Below are positions 18,029 through 26,753 of a stretch of DNA of 64,000 bases, piece after piece; the first letter of the stretch is position 1, and each line of letters begins with the position of its first letter. The DNA lies in assembly GCF_037076555.1 (NCBI RefSeq), contig NZ_AP029023.1:2232001-2296000 (forward strand), in the 5' to 3' direction. The position numbers and the translations under genes were made by a program. Below the pieces are notes generated by a model. That model searched no databases. It saw only the letters and a list, made by a program, of their open reading frames with translations, and was not told the origin of the DNA. The DNA is from Methylophilus sp. DW102. Lineage in GTDB: Bacteria > Pseudomonadota > Gammaproteobacteria > Burkholderiales > Methylophilaceae.

Positions 18029-19317
18029 GCTTCTGCTCCTCTCATTTTATTGCTTTCGATCGCGGACGGCTGATCAGTGCTGGCCGCCGCTTTCTTACGT
18101 GATGTTTTCTTGACGCCCGCTTCGGTAGAGGTTACGGCGCCCGTGGTTGAAGATTCGGTAAGTACTGCTTGTGCTTCTACCTCAGAAGTACTTACCTCAG
18201 GCTTTTTTGCGTCAGCCTTGTCTTTGAACCAGCCATATTTGGTCGCCAGGTTGTCCCAGATACCAGCCAGGCCATTCGGGAAGAACATCACCACAGAGAT
18301 AAACAGGCCACCCATGAGGAACAACCACAACTCTGGATAGGTCTCTGAAAACACGGTTTTACCATAGTTAACCAGCAAGGTGCCATATACGGCGCCAATC
18401 AGCGAGGCACGCCCACCCACGGCACAGAAAATCACCATTTCAATCGAAGGCACAATGCCGACAAAGGACGGTGACATAAAGCCCACTTGCAAGGTAAACA
18501 TTGCACCACCAACGGCAGACATCATCGCCGCCAGGCAGAAGATAAAGATTTTAAAGTTGGAAACGTCGTAACCAGAGAAACGCACCCGCTCTTCTTTGTC
18601 GCGCATGGCTAGCAACAACATACCGAACTTGCTGCTCATGATGTATTTGGACAGGAAGATCGCCCCGAACAGCAACAAACCATTCACGTAGTACAGGATA
18701 TATTTGGCAGAATCGGTGCGAATATCCCAGCCCAACATGGTACGCAGGTCTGTCATGCCGTTCACACCACCGGTATAGCCTTGCTGACCAACAATCAGGA
18801 TACTCAGGATCAGGGCAATCGCTTGCGTGATGATGGAGAAATACACCCCACCCACACGACGCTTGAACATGGCATAACCGATGATGTAGGCAAAGATGGC
18901 TGGCACGGTGAGTACAGCAATCAGCGTGAAGGGTAAGCTTTTGAACGGCTCCCAGAACCATGGCAAGGCCGTGAGCTGGTTCCAGTCCATAAAGTCAGGA
19001 ATGCCTGGCGTAGACTGGATTTTAGTGGTTTCTGGATCGGACGCTTCCAGCTTGAGGAACATCGCCATCGCATAGCCCCCCAGACCGAAGAAGATGCCCT
19101 GGCCCAGACTCAAAATACCGCCATGCCCCCATAACATCACCAGGCCAACGGCGACAAAGGCGTAGGTCAGGTATTTACCAATCAGGTTCAGGCGGAAAAT
19201 ATCTACCCCCAGTGGCAACACGACGAAGATCAGGGCGGCCAGCGCAGCCAGGCCGATCACGCCTTCCTTACCACCCAGTACAGGACTGGCTTTCATTTTT
19301 TCCCATAATGTCATCAA
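18025..19317 (-). CDS. urtC: Urea/amide ABC transporter permease UrtC
   Basis: The 430-residue LivM-type permease (fmdF in Methylophilus nomenclature) has about nine membrane segments and the conserved GHGGILSLGQGIFFGLGGYA and MRDKEERVRFSGYDV loops. After the last membrane segment it carries a roughly 75-residue hydrophilic C-terminal tail rich in Thr, Ser, Ala and Lys (AGVKKTSRKKAAASTDQ) that is unusually long for UrtC. The tail is in frame and ends in overlap with urtD. Its role is unknown. Confidence 0.94.
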   Translation of the reverse strand: MMTLWEKMKASPVLGGKEGVIGLAALAALIFVVLPLGVDIFRLNLIGKYLTYAFVAVGLVMLWGHGGILSLGQGIFFGLGGYAMAMFLKLEASDPETTKIQSTPGIPDFMDWNQLTALPWFWEPFKSLPFTLIAVLTVPAIFAYIIGYAMFKRRVGGVYFSIITQAIALILSILIVGQQGYTGGVNGMTDLRTMLGWDIRTDSAKYILYYVNGLLLFGAIFLSKYIMSSKFGMLLLAMRDKEERVRFSGYDVSNFKIFIFCLAAMMSAVGGAMFTLQVGFMSPSFVGIVPSIEMVIFCAVGGRASLIGAVYGTLLVNYGKTVFSETYPELWLFLMGGLFISVVMFFPNGLAGIWDNLATKYGWFKDKADAKKPEVSTSEVEAQAVLTESSTTGAVTSTEAGVKKTSRKKAAASTDQPSAIESNKMRGAEA

Positions 19318-19426
19318 AAATCTCCTCTATTGATGCGTTGATTCTAGTGCGACAGATACAAAGTACTAATACGTCTATTTACTTATGGCAACGCGTGAGA
19401 AGCATGCTCACACGTTGCCGTATCTG

Positions 19427-20344
19427 TTATTTACGCAGTTTGGAGGCAAACAAACCTTCAGGTTTCATCATCAAGATTGTGACGATGGCAAGCAGCGTGG
19501 ACACTTTACCCATGGAGCTGGTCATAAAGAACTGCAGGATAGATTGCGCCTGGGCGATGCCGAAGGCTGAGGCAATCGTCCCTACAATGCTGGCTGCACC
19601 GCCAAACACCACCACCATAAAGCTGTCTACGATGTAGAGCGTACCCGTGGTTGGCCCGGTAGAAGCAATCGTGGTAAACGCAGCGCCCGCGATCCCGGCA
19701 ATGCCGCACCCCAAGGCAAAGGTCACACGGTCGACTTTTGCAGTGTTAATGCCCACTGCACCCGCCATGGTACGGTTCTGCACGGTGGCACGCACACGTA
19801 GGCCCCAGCGTGATTTATACATAAACATATATACACCGAGGGTCACCAGCGCAGCCAGGGCCATCACAAAAACACCGTTGATCGGGATATCAATGTCTGG
19901 CGTCGGCTTGAAAGAGCCCAACATCCACTCAGGCAACTCGGCACTCACCTCTTTGGCGCCAAAGGTAGAGCGGAAGATCTGCTGCATGACCAGGCTTAGC
20001 CCCCAGGTCGCCAGCAAGGTATCCAGTGGCCGCTTGTACAGGTGCCGGATCATGCCGTATTCAACAACATAGCCGACCGCGAATGCCAGCCCGAACGCAA
20101 TGAGGATAGCAAACAAAAAATAGTAATTGGTGAAGCCGTAAGTGGCAGCCACCTTGGATAGCATGACCGTGGTATAGGCACCGATGGTCATAAACTCACC
20201 ATGCGCCATGTTAATCACACCCATCTGCCCGAAAATAATCGCGAGACCCAGTGCCATGAGTAGCAACACTGTAAACATGCTCAGGCCGGAAAAGCCTTGC
20301 ATCACCACAATATTGCCTATATCTGCCATCGAATAACCAAACAT
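19427..20344 (-). CDS. urtB: Urea/amide ABC transporter permease UrtB
   Basis: The roughly 305-residue LivH-type permease (fmdE) has eight or so membrane helices and the family motifs GLAIIFGQMGVINMAHGEFM and QNRTMAGAVGINTAKVD. The ATG at 20344 is chosen because AAGGAGA lies 5 bases upstream; a start 21 bases further up would have no such site. A 10-bp hairpin lies in the gap from urtA. Confidence 0.95.
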   Translation of the reverse strand: MFGYSMADIGNIVVMQGFSGLSMFTVLLLMALGLAIIFGQMGVINMAHGEFMTIGAYTTVMLSKVAATYGFTNYYFLFAILIAFGLAFAVGYVVEYGMIRHLYKRPLDTLLATWGLSLVMQQIFRSTFGAKEVSAELPEWMLGSFKPTPDIDIPINGVFVMALAALVTLGVYMFMYKSRWGLRVRATVQNRTMAGAVGINTAKVDRVTFALGCGIAGIAGAAFTTIASTGPTTGTLYIVDSFMVVVFGGAASIVGTIASAFGIAQAQSILQFFMTSSMGKVSTLLAIVTILMMKPEGLFASKLRK

Positions 20345-20424
20345 ATCGGTCTCCTTAAAATGCAACTTCTCAAAATTGCTGACTGCTTGAAATTGTTTAC
20401 AACTTGAATGCTGTTTGCGCCAAA

Positions 20425-20449
20425 CGGTAGCCGGAGTAACCGGCTACCG
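20425..20449 (-). other. Intercistronic hairpin between urtA and urtB
   Basis: A perfect 10-bp stem CGGTAGCCGG/CCGGCTACCG with a 5-base loop follows the urtA stop. No U-run follows on the minus strand, so it is less likely a full terminator than a 3' end stabiliser. Such hairpins commonly keep the binding-protein mRNA more abundant than that of the permease genes. Confidence 0.6.
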
Positions 20450-20474
20450 CTTAAGCATTTACGACAGGACTAGC

Positions 20475-21713
20475 TTATTGATAGCCTTTTGGAAATGGAT
20501 CAGGTTTGATGTAATCAGAGGTGTATACCACTTTGGCCTGGCCATCTTTACCCCACTGACCAATACGCAGCTTGGTGGTCAGGTGGTGGTTGGCTTCCAC
20601 AGTAACAGGGCCTTCTGGTGCATCTTTGAAAGTGTAGCCTGGCAATGCTGCTTGCACTTTGTCTACATCGAAGCTACCTGCGCGCTCAACGGCTGCCTTG
20701 TACAACCATGGACCCAGGTAAGCAGCTTGTGTCACGTCGCCGATCACAGACTTCTCACCCCAGCGTTTTTTGAACGCCTCTACAAATTTCTTGTTAGCCT
20801 CATTGTCTTGAGACTGGAAGTATTTCATCGCAGAGTAGAAACCAGCCAGGTTTTCACCGCCGATACCCAACACTTCGTCCTCGGTCACGGAGATCGTCAA
20901 CATGGTTTGTTTGCTGGAGTTCAAACCAGCAGCGTTCAATTGTTTGAACCAAGCCACGTTACTGCCGCCCACCACCGCTGCGTAGATCACGTCAGGTTTT
21001 TTCAGTTTGATTTTGTTGATCACAGAACCGAACTGGGTGTCACCCAAGGCGATGTATTCTTCACCCACCACAGTGCCATGCAAGTGTTGCTCGATGTGTT
21101 TACGGGCAATCTTCATGGAAGTACGTGGCCAGATGTAGTCAGAACCAATCAGGTAGAAAGTCTTGGCTTTTTTCTCTTTAGCGATCCAGTCCAACCCTGC
21201 CAGAATTTGTTGTGTCGCTTCTTGACCGGTGTAGAACACGTTTTTGGATTGCTCCAGACCTTCGTAGAAGGTTGGGTAGAACAACAAGCCATTGTCTTTT
21301 TCAAACACTGGCAAAGCCGCTTTACGTGAAGCAGACGTCCAGCAGCCCATCACAGCAGCCACTTTGTCTTTTTCCAGCAGTTTCTTCGCTTTTTCTGCGA
21401 AAGTTGGCCAGTCAGACGCACCGTCTTCCTGGATAATTTCAATCTTGCGGCCCAGAATACCGCCCATGGCGTTGATCTGTTCGATCGCCAGCTTTTCAGC
21501 CTGGATAGAACCGGTTTCACTAATCGCCATCGTGCCGGTGGCAGAGTGCAGAATACCTACTTTTACTGTGGAGTCAGTCACTGCCAAGCCAGTCGTATTC
21601 ACTTTTGCAGTCGGATAATCCGCTGCAAATGCATGACCGCTGATAAGGCCTGCGGCCATCATGGCACCGACCAATGCGCCCTTCATAAAACCGCGTCTGT
21701 TTGAGGTACTCAT
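20475..21713 (-). CDS. urtA: Urea/short-chain amide ABC transporter substrate-binding protein UrtA (FmdD)
   Basis: The 412-residue periplasmic protein binds urea and, in Methylophilus, short-chain amides. The N-terminus NRRGFMKGALVGAMMAAGL has a twin-arginine motif followed by a hydrophobic stretch ending GHAFA, pointing to Tat export. The mature part contains VKVGILHSATGTMAISET and MGCWTSASRKAALPVFE, typical of UrtA/AmiC-type binding proteins. It follows fmdB and is separated from urtB by a hairpin. Confidence 0.95.
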   Translation of the reverse strand: MSTSNRRGFMKGALVGAMMAAGLISGHAFAADYPTAKVNTTGLAVTDSTVKVGILHSATGTMAISETGSIQAEKLAIEQINAMGGILGRKIEIIQEDGASDWPTFAEKAKKLLEKDKVAAVMGCWTSASRKAALPVFEKDNGLLFYPTFYEGLEQSKNVFYTGQEATQQILAGLDWIAKEKKAKTFYLIGSDYIWPRTSMKIARKHIEQHLHGTVVGEEYIALGDTQFGSVINKIKLKKPDVIYAAVVGGSNVAWFKQLNAAGLNSSKQTMLTISVTEDEVLGIGGENLAGFYSAMKYFQSQDNEANKKFVEAFKKRWGEKSVIGDVTQAAYLGPWLYKAAVERAGSFDVDKVQAALPGYTFKDAPEGPVTVEANHHLTTKLRIGQWGKDGQAKVVYTSDYIKPDPFPKGYQ

Positions 21714-21774
21714 TACTTCTTCTCCTTTATGGATAAATCAATAAAATCAATAATTAAGGGATTGATGTCGCTGA

Positions 21775-22113
21775 TTAATGCCCGACCATCCACGGCCGTG
21801 CCGTTTTCTTGGTCTGCATTTGCAAGCCCGGTTTACCTGTATCCTGGTTGACCGGCGGCTTGGTTTTACACGTGTGTGATCCGGTACAGCCACAGCTGGA
21901 ACGTCTGGCTGTACGCGGCTCGTTGGCAGATTTCTCGTTACGTTCATGCGCAGACCGTTGCATTTTGTCCATGATGGCCAGTTTGGGCACAGATAAAATC
22001 CGTGGACTCTCTGCCCCGCAACAATCGCAGTAGGCAGGCAAACTCGACTCACTCATTTTGCGTAGCGCAGTAAATACGCCACAACTGTCACATTCATATT
22101 CGTAAAGAGGCAT
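21775..22113 (-). CDS. fmdB: FmdB-family zinc-ribbon protein
   Basis: The 112-residue protein starts MPLYEYECDSCGVF and has two CxxC pairs (CDSC and CDCC) forming a zinc ribbon, with a further cysteine cluster SSCGCTGSHTC near the C-terminus. In Methylophilus methylotrophus the fmdB product was described as a regulator of formamidase expression. It sits directly between fmdA and urtA. Family members elsewhere are simply called regulatory FmdB; the mechanism is not established. Confidence 0.92.
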   Translation of the reverse strand: MPLYEYECDSCGVFTALRKMSESSLPAYCDCCGAESPRILSVPKLAIMDKMQRSAHERNEKSANEPRTARRSSCGCTGSHTCKTKPPVNQDTGKPGLQMQTKKTARPWMVGH

Positions 22114-22167
22114 CTTGGTTTCCTATCAAGTCTGATCAAATAAACTGCACGCGATCAACACTCATTG

Positions 22168-23391
22168 TTATGTGCAAGTGGACACATCTATGCCTGGCGG
22201 CACCATGATCTTCGGTCCATCCGCGTTAGGTCGGATATCAAACTCAAAGATCTCGGTCGGGACCCACAAGGTGGCACAAGCGTTAGGGATATCGACGATG
22301 CCGCTGATATGCCCCTCTACCGGCGCAGTCCCCAGGATGGATACCGCTTGTTCGCCGCTATAACCAAATTTTTTCAGGTACTCAATCGCGTTGAGGCAAG
22401 CCTGGCGGTAGGCAATATGCACATCCAGGTAATGTTGCTTGCCGGCTTCGTCAACCGAAATGCCTTCAAAAATCATGTAATCACGGTAAGTCGGTGTGAT
22501 CGGGCTGGGCTGGAACACAGGGTTTTTAATCCCGTATTTCTTCACACCATCCTTGATCAGGCCAACCTTGATATCGAGGTAACCGGCCATTTCAATCGCA
22601 CCGCAGAAAGTGATTTCACCGTCGCCTTGTGAGAAGTGCAGGTCACCCATGGAGAGACCGCCATCCTTCACATAGACCGGGAAGTACACCCTTGAGCCTT
22701 TGGTCAGGTTCTTGATATCGCAGTTACCGCCGTGATCACGTGGTGGCACGGTACGCGCGCCTTCGGCTGCTGCTTTTTTGGCAGCGTCGCCACTCAAACG
22801 GCCCATGACGGCAGATTGTGAAGTCGGAGGGCAAGCCAGTGGCGGGACACGATCTGGATCCGTTGCAATCAGGTCGCCTTCACGCTTGTTCCAGGTTTCG
22901 AGCAGTTCTTTGGATGGCAGGCAACCAATCAGACCCGGGTGCATAATGCCGGCATAACGCACCTTAGGCACATGACGGGAAGTGGTATACACGCCGTGGA
23001 AATCCCAGATGGTTTTGCTCGCTTCAGGGAAGTGGTCGGTCAGAAAGCCCCCACCATTTTCCTTGGCAAACAAGCCGTTAAAGCCCCATTGATATTCATC
23101 AAAAGTACCCACATCCAGAATATCCACCACCATCAAGTCACCCGGCTCAGCACCTTCCACGCCAATCGGGCCACTCAGGTAGTGCACCTGGGTCAGATCA
23201 ACGTCACGCACATCATTGGCGCTATCGTTGTTACCGATCTGACCACCGGTCCAGTCCATACACTCAACACGGAACTCATCCCCTGGCTTGACCATGGCAA
23301 TCATTGGCAGGTCGGGGTGCCAGCGGTTATGAATCTGGCCGTCCTGCTCCCATGGTTTTTTATCCAAATCCAACTTCACTATTGTTTTCAT
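22168..23391 (-). CDS. fmdA: Formamidase/acetamidase FmdA
   Basis: The 407-residue enzyme hydrolyses formamide to formate and ammonia. Recognisable blocks include LDLDKKPWEQDGQIHNRWHP at the N-terminus, PPRDHGGNCDIKNLTKGSRV and SMGDLHFSQGDGEITFCGA. The ATG at 23391 is preferred: GGAG ends 9 bases upstream, whereas the in-frame ATG at 23400 directly abuts it. The resulting length equals that of the M. methylotrophus enzyme as I recall it. It lies between the fmdC porin gene and fmdB. Confidence 0.96.
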   Translation of the reverse strand: MKTIVKLDLDKKPWEQDGQIHNRWHPDLPMIAMVKPGDEFRVECMDWTGGQIGNNDSANDVRDVDLTQVHYLSGPIGVEGAEPGDLMVVDILDVGTFDEYQWGFNGLFAKENGGGFLTDHFPEASKTIWDFHGVYTTSRHVPKVRYAGIMHPGLIGCLPSKELLETWNKREGDLIATDPDRVPPLACPPTSQSAVMGRLSGDAAKKAAAEGARTVPPRDHGGNCDIKNLTKGSRVYFPVYVKDGGLSMGDLHFSQGDGEITFCGAIEMAGYLDIKVGLIKDGVKKYGIKNPVFQPSPITPTYRDYMIFEGISVDEAGKQHYLDVHIAYRQACLNAIEYLKKFGYSGEQAVSILGTAPVEGHISGIVDIPNACATLWVPTEIFEFDIRPNADGPKIMVPPGIDVSTCT

Positions 23392-23432
23392 TACGCTCAT
23401 CTCCTTTGTGGGAAAGGGTTATAAGGTGTTGA

Positions 23433-24617
23433 TTAGAACTGCATCTGCAGGGCGACTCGGACGAAATCTTTATTAGAAGCCGTCGCGGTATCTTCTTTGC
23501 CGTAGGTGGCTGTCAAAGTCGCGTTGTAAGGTGCAATCACGTAATTGGTGCCCACTTCAAAGCGTTTGCTTGCGCCACCGCCGGTGGTATTGGTAAAAGC
23601 TGTCGTTGTCGAGTTGTAGCTTGTCACACCATCGGCGTTAAATTTCTGGTAACGAATGATAGGCATGAATTTGCCCCAGCCTACTTGTTCCTGGAACAGG
23701 TAGCCTAAGCCAGCGGAGTATGCATGACCTTGCTCACCTTTAAACACACCATCGGTGCCGTAGTAGTAGTAAGCAGCTTCAGCAGAAAAGGTACCAGGAC
23801 CCACATCTTTTTTCTCTAACAGGAAGTCCACGCTGTAAGCTTTGTAATCACCCACCACATTGGTAGGGCTGACAACACCATCTTTTTTGTAACGTCCAGC
23901 AACCCCGATGGCAAGAATGTCTTTAGCACCAAAGTAGTTGCCTGTACCGTAGTAGCCTGGTTCTGCATCCCAGAAATCGTATTGCACACGACCGGCATAC
24001 ATCAGGTTATCTTTATGTGTTGAAGATTGTGACTGCGCGCCAACCCCACTAAAACGGAAAATCTGGTTACCTTCAAAGGCACCGAATGAAACATTAAGAT
24101 GATCCTCAAGAAAGCTGGTAACCATAGCCACACCGTCATCACGACCAATCACACCACCGTTCCAGCCATAACGTGAAGCAATGTTGGCCCAGTAGCCACC
24201 ACCCATGGAGTAGTAAGGACCTGCCATGTTGGCACGGTCACTCGGAGACAGGAAACGACCTGCCCAGATGGCCACTTCAGGGGTTAACTGAAATTGCACG
24301 TTGGCATCAATCACTTCAACATTAGAGCCTGCAGAGCCGCCACCTGATTTTTCAGTGTTCAGCATGCCTTTGATATACTTGTTAAAAGAACCGGAGATAT
24401 AAATACGAGCACTATCCAGAGCGAAGTCGTTTGAACGATCGCTGCCTTGATTCACAGCGTCCTCTTTTGAGTTATAGCTGCTGATAAAGCCAAACCCAAG
24501 GCCAATATATTTATCTTCGCCAAAGTTGATTGTTGCACCCGCATTTGCCAGTTGTGCACCCAGGCCACAAGCCATTGCTACCGCAGTATGCAAGGCACAT
24601 TTTTTCAAGTTCATCAT
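23433..24617 (-). CDS. fmdC: Outer-membrane porin FmdC
   Basis: The 394-residue protein has a signal peptide ending QLANA, alternating amphipathic beta-strand patterns throughout, and a C-terminal phenylalanine (VALQMQF), the beta-barrel assembly signal. In Methylophilus, fmdC encodes a porin thought to admit amides and urea across the outer membrane. It is the first gene of the cluster; the preceding palindrome (24700-24718) is its likely control site. AAGGGA precedes the ATG by 7 bases. Confidence 0.9.
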   Translation of the reverse strand: MMNLKKCALHTAVAMACGLGAQLANAGATINFGEDKYIGLGFGFISSYNSKEDAVNQGSDRSNDFALDSARIYISGSFNKYIKGMLNTEKSGGGSAGSNVEVIDANVQFQLTPEVAIWAGRFLSPSDRANMAGPYYSMGGGYWANIASRYGWNGGVIGRDDGVAMVTSFLEDHLNVSFGAFEGNQIFRFSGVGAQSQSSTHKDNLMYAGRVQYDFWDAEPGYYGTGNYFGAKDILAIGVAGRYKKDGVVSPTNVVGDYKAYSVDFLLEKKDVGPGTFSAEAAYYYYGTDGVFKGEQGHAYSAGLGYLFQEQVGWGKFMPIIRYQKFNADGVTSYNSTTTAFTNTTGGGASKRFEVGTNYVIAPYNATLTATYGKEDTATASNKDFVRVALQMQF

Positions 24618-24699
24618 CTAAGTTCCCTTTCTCGTTAAATTCAAATCACAGTTGATCAAAACTTGCGCTCAGCTTAACGAGAGGGGGTTGTAGGACAAA

Positions 24700-24718
24700 T
24701 ACGTCAATTTGCGTAGTG
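24700..24718 (-). promoter_or_regulatory. Operator-like palindrome before fmdC
   Basis: On the minus strand it reads CACTACGCAAATTGACGTA, a near-palindrome with TACG and CGTA ends, 83 bp before the fmdC start. It matches the site at 1397-1415 at 17 of 19 positions. About 34 bp downstream, at the same offset as the -10 box of the other promoter, is a weak TTAAGC (24677 to 24672). No good -35 box is visible, which suggests activator dependence. Confidence 0.6.
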
Positions 24719-24775
24719 GCGAGGGCGTGAAAAGCCCGCTAGACTGCGCATAACAAATCACGAACAGGACTCGCA

Positions 24776-25402
24776 ATGCGTCTTTTAACTTACCTATTAA
24801 CAACCGCCTTATTGGCAGGGTGTGGCCAGATTTCTTACAAGCAAGGCGGCAACCAGCAGGACATCGAACGGGCGCACCAAGCCTGCCGTGGCAGCGGCGA
24901 TCAGCTCTCGGCATGCCTGGCCGAGCATGGTTGGAAAAAACCCAAGCTAGATGCGTTTGATCCTTTATTTGCAACCATAGAGGCTTCGGATAACCGCGGT
25001 GGCATGCAAAGCAAGCCCAGTCCTTTTATAGACTTATCCAAAGAGAATGCCGCGAAAGCGCAAGCTGCAGCTGTTGCAAAAAAACCACAAGCGAGCCCGG
25101 CAGCAACCAGTGCCGCCTCTGCCCCAGCCAGCTCGACAGCCTTAACGCCAGCGGACGACGCACCTGAATCAGCCCCTGCTGCGCCACACAGCACAGTGAA
25201 TGACGGTCCCGATGTAGCGTATTCGATCAATTCATGGTGGAAAATGGGGGCTTTCCCCAACCAGCTATCTCGTGACCAAGCCAGCTGCGAGAAAAAGCTG
25301 GGGGAAAACTACCTGCCTGATTACAAGACACAGACTTTTAAACGTGCGTTTGTCTCCTGTATGCATGACTTGGGCTGGATGGCCGTACGCAATGTGAAGT
25401 AA
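24776..25402 (+). CDS. Predicted lipoprotein of unknown function
   Basis: The 208-residue protein has a lipoprotein signal with lipobox LLAGC (C16). The N-terminal and C-terminal parts contain cysteines spaced as CRGSGDQLSACLAEHGW and CEKKLG...CMHDLGW. The two parts look like repeats of one small disulfide unit ending in H-[GD]-L/x-G-W. They are joined by a Pro/Ala/Ser-rich linker (about 95-140). I do not recognise a family. It is divergent from fmdC and shares its upstream region, but nothing links it to amide use. Confidence 0.75.
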   Translation: MRLLTYLLTTALLAGCGQISYKQGGNQQDIERAHQACRGSGDQLSACLAEHGWKKPKLDAFDPLFATIEASDNRGGMQSKPSPFIDLSKENAAKAQAAAVAKKPQASPAATSAASAPASSTALTPADDAPESAPAAPHSTVNDGPDVAYSINSWWKMGAFPNQLSRDQASCEKKLGENYLPDYKTQTFKRAFVSCMHDLGWMAVRNVK

Positions 25403-25758
25403 AAAATTGCTTGCCAGTCGCCGTCCATCAATCGGATGGCGCCATTGGCAGGCACGCGAGGCTGTCAATGGAGACCTCTTTACACACGCGCCAAGACAGA
25501 AGCATCGCAAGCCAGAAATTAACAAGCTATTGATTTAACCATCTCATCTGCCCAGGTGCCCTGACCTGAGCCTGTTGATCCGCCCCATGCCATTAGTTCT
25601 CTCAAAAATCATTCATCATAAAACCCAGGCAATGACTGTCAGCACCCTCTGACAACGCTATCAGAATAATCAGACTGCTCTGCGGGGCATAGCCTTTCTA
25701 AAATCCGCCTATGCAAATCAATCTGCATTTTTCTGAAACAGACAGAAAGAAGGTAACC
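25403..25758. other. Intergenic region between lipoprotein and secreted-protein genes
   Basis: No gene is seen. An imperfect inverted repeat GCCAGTCGCCGTCC (25413-25426) and GGATGGCGCCATTGGC (25435-25450) shortly after the lipoprotein gene may form its terminator, although no T-run follows. Confidence 0.4.
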
Positions 25759-26208
25759 ATGCTCAGAATACTCATGGCAGGTGCATTATGTTGGACAATT
25801 GCCTTGGCCACGACCGCAGAAGCCGGTGTCGCGGTCAGCGTGGGGCAACCCGGCTTTTACGGCCAGATAGTGCTTGGTGATGCTTATCCAGTGCCGCAAG
25901 TGGTCTACCCGCAACCCGTGATTATCCAGCCACCACCGGTGGCGGTGGTGCAGCCCCCCATGTATCTGCATGTACCACCCGGCCATATGAAGCGCTGGGC
26001 ACGCTATTGCGGCGGCTATGGCGCTTGTGGTCGTCAGGTCTATTTTGTACAGGATGGCTGGTATCAGAATGTTTATGTGCCACATTACCGGGCACATCCT
26101 GGCCCACCAGGGCCTGGTCCCGGTTGGGATCACTGGCATGATGGCCCACCAGGGCCAGGAGGCAGACCTGGCGGCCCGGGACGTGGCCATGGTCACGGCA
26201 GGGATTAA
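25759..26208 (+). CDS. Secreted Pro/Gly/His-rich protein of unknown function
   Basis: The 149-residue protein starts at an ATG preceded by GAAGGT, with signal peptide MLRILMAGALCWTIALATTAEA. A Pro/Val-rich segment (PQPVIIQPPPVAVVQPP) is followed by a conserved-looking middle HMKRWARYCGGYGACGRQVYFV and a C-terminal Gly/Pro/His tail (PPGPGPGWDHWHDGPPGPG). Similar small exported proteins are common in betaproteobacteria next to stress genes, but no function is known. The upstream in-frame start at 25711 would bury the signal peptide. Confidence 0.7.
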   Translation: MLRILMAGALCWTIALATTAEAGVAVSVGQPGFYGQIVLGDAYPVPQVVYPQPVIIQPPPVAVVQPPMYLHVPPGHMKRWARYCGGYGACGRQVYFVQDGWYQNVYVPHYRAHPGPPGPGPGWDHWHDGPPGPGGRPGGPGRGHGHGRD

Positions 26209-26672
26209 TCTGAAACCATTCAATACCGTGAGCCTGATGACAGACCGGATACTGTAAGCACAGTGTCAGCCAAACCGATTATGATGCTTTATCCTTTATC
26301 AGGCTCAGCACATCGCTGTGCCGCGATGAAGGATAAAGCACGCATGCGTAATAAGCGGCGATGCCCCACCCAACATCACAACGGATTGCAGTGACTGGCT
26401 TCAAGCGGTAACTATTAAGGTTCAGCTTCATGCAACCGGTTCTGCGCCTTGTGTTGCATAGGATCCAATAAGTTGCACAACATATTTACCCCACTGCCCC
26501 ATGCCCTTGCTAACGTCAGTATTGCCTGTCCGCCATATGAATATCCCCCCATTATCCCGATCTACCTGCCAATGCCTTCCGGCAGTGATTGATCCTCTAA
26601 AATTGAGGTTGAATTCCGGGTTTTATTCTGATTTTCGAGCCGGATTTACTTTATAAAATGCGATAGCCAGTT
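26209..26672. other. Gene-free region before rpoH with a strong hairpin
   Basis: No coding frame is evident. GCTTTATCCTT (26286-26296) pairs perfectly with AAGGATAAAGC (26329-26339), and inside it CATCGC (26311-26316) pairs with GCGATG (26323-26328). Together they give a 17-bp stem interrupted by a 14-base one-sided bulge. It could be a structured RNA or a terminator for the upstream gene. Confidence 0.45.
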
Positions 26673-26700
26673 GGAACTTTGCCAGAGACTAGCACTCTCA
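26673..26700 (+). promoter_or_regulatory. Sigma-E-type promoter of rpoH
   Basis: GGAACTT (26673-26679), 16 bases, then TCTCA (26696-26700) fits the extracytoplasmic-stress promoter pattern GGAACTT-N16-TCTGA known from the sigma-E-dependent rpoH promoter of E. coli. The -10 part lies inside the CIRCE repeat. Confidence 0.55.
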
Positions 26701-26715
26701 TACATTGAGTGCTAA
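26689..26715 (+). promoter_or_regulatory. CIRCE element (HrcA operator)
   Basis: TAGCACTC (26690-26697), 9 bases, then GAGTGCTAA (26707-26715) reproduces the CIRCE consensus TTAGCACTC-N9-GAGTGCTAA except for the first base. It overlaps the -10 of the sigma-E-type promoter and ends 38 bp before the start codon, so HrcA would repress rpoH transcription. CIRCE normally controls groESL and dnaK/grpE. Confidence 0.9.
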
Positions 26716-26753
26716 AATTGTTTTAAATCTCTTTTGATACCAAGGAGTTTGTT

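Noticed and set aside
20415..21329. 304-codon plus-strand frame opposite urtA
   Set aside because: Antisense shadow; urtA is full length with signal peptide and conserved motifs.
24618..24775. Sigma-54 promoter before fmdC, expected for nitrogen control
   Set aside because: No TGGCAC-N5-TTGC pattern could be found on the minus strand in this interval.
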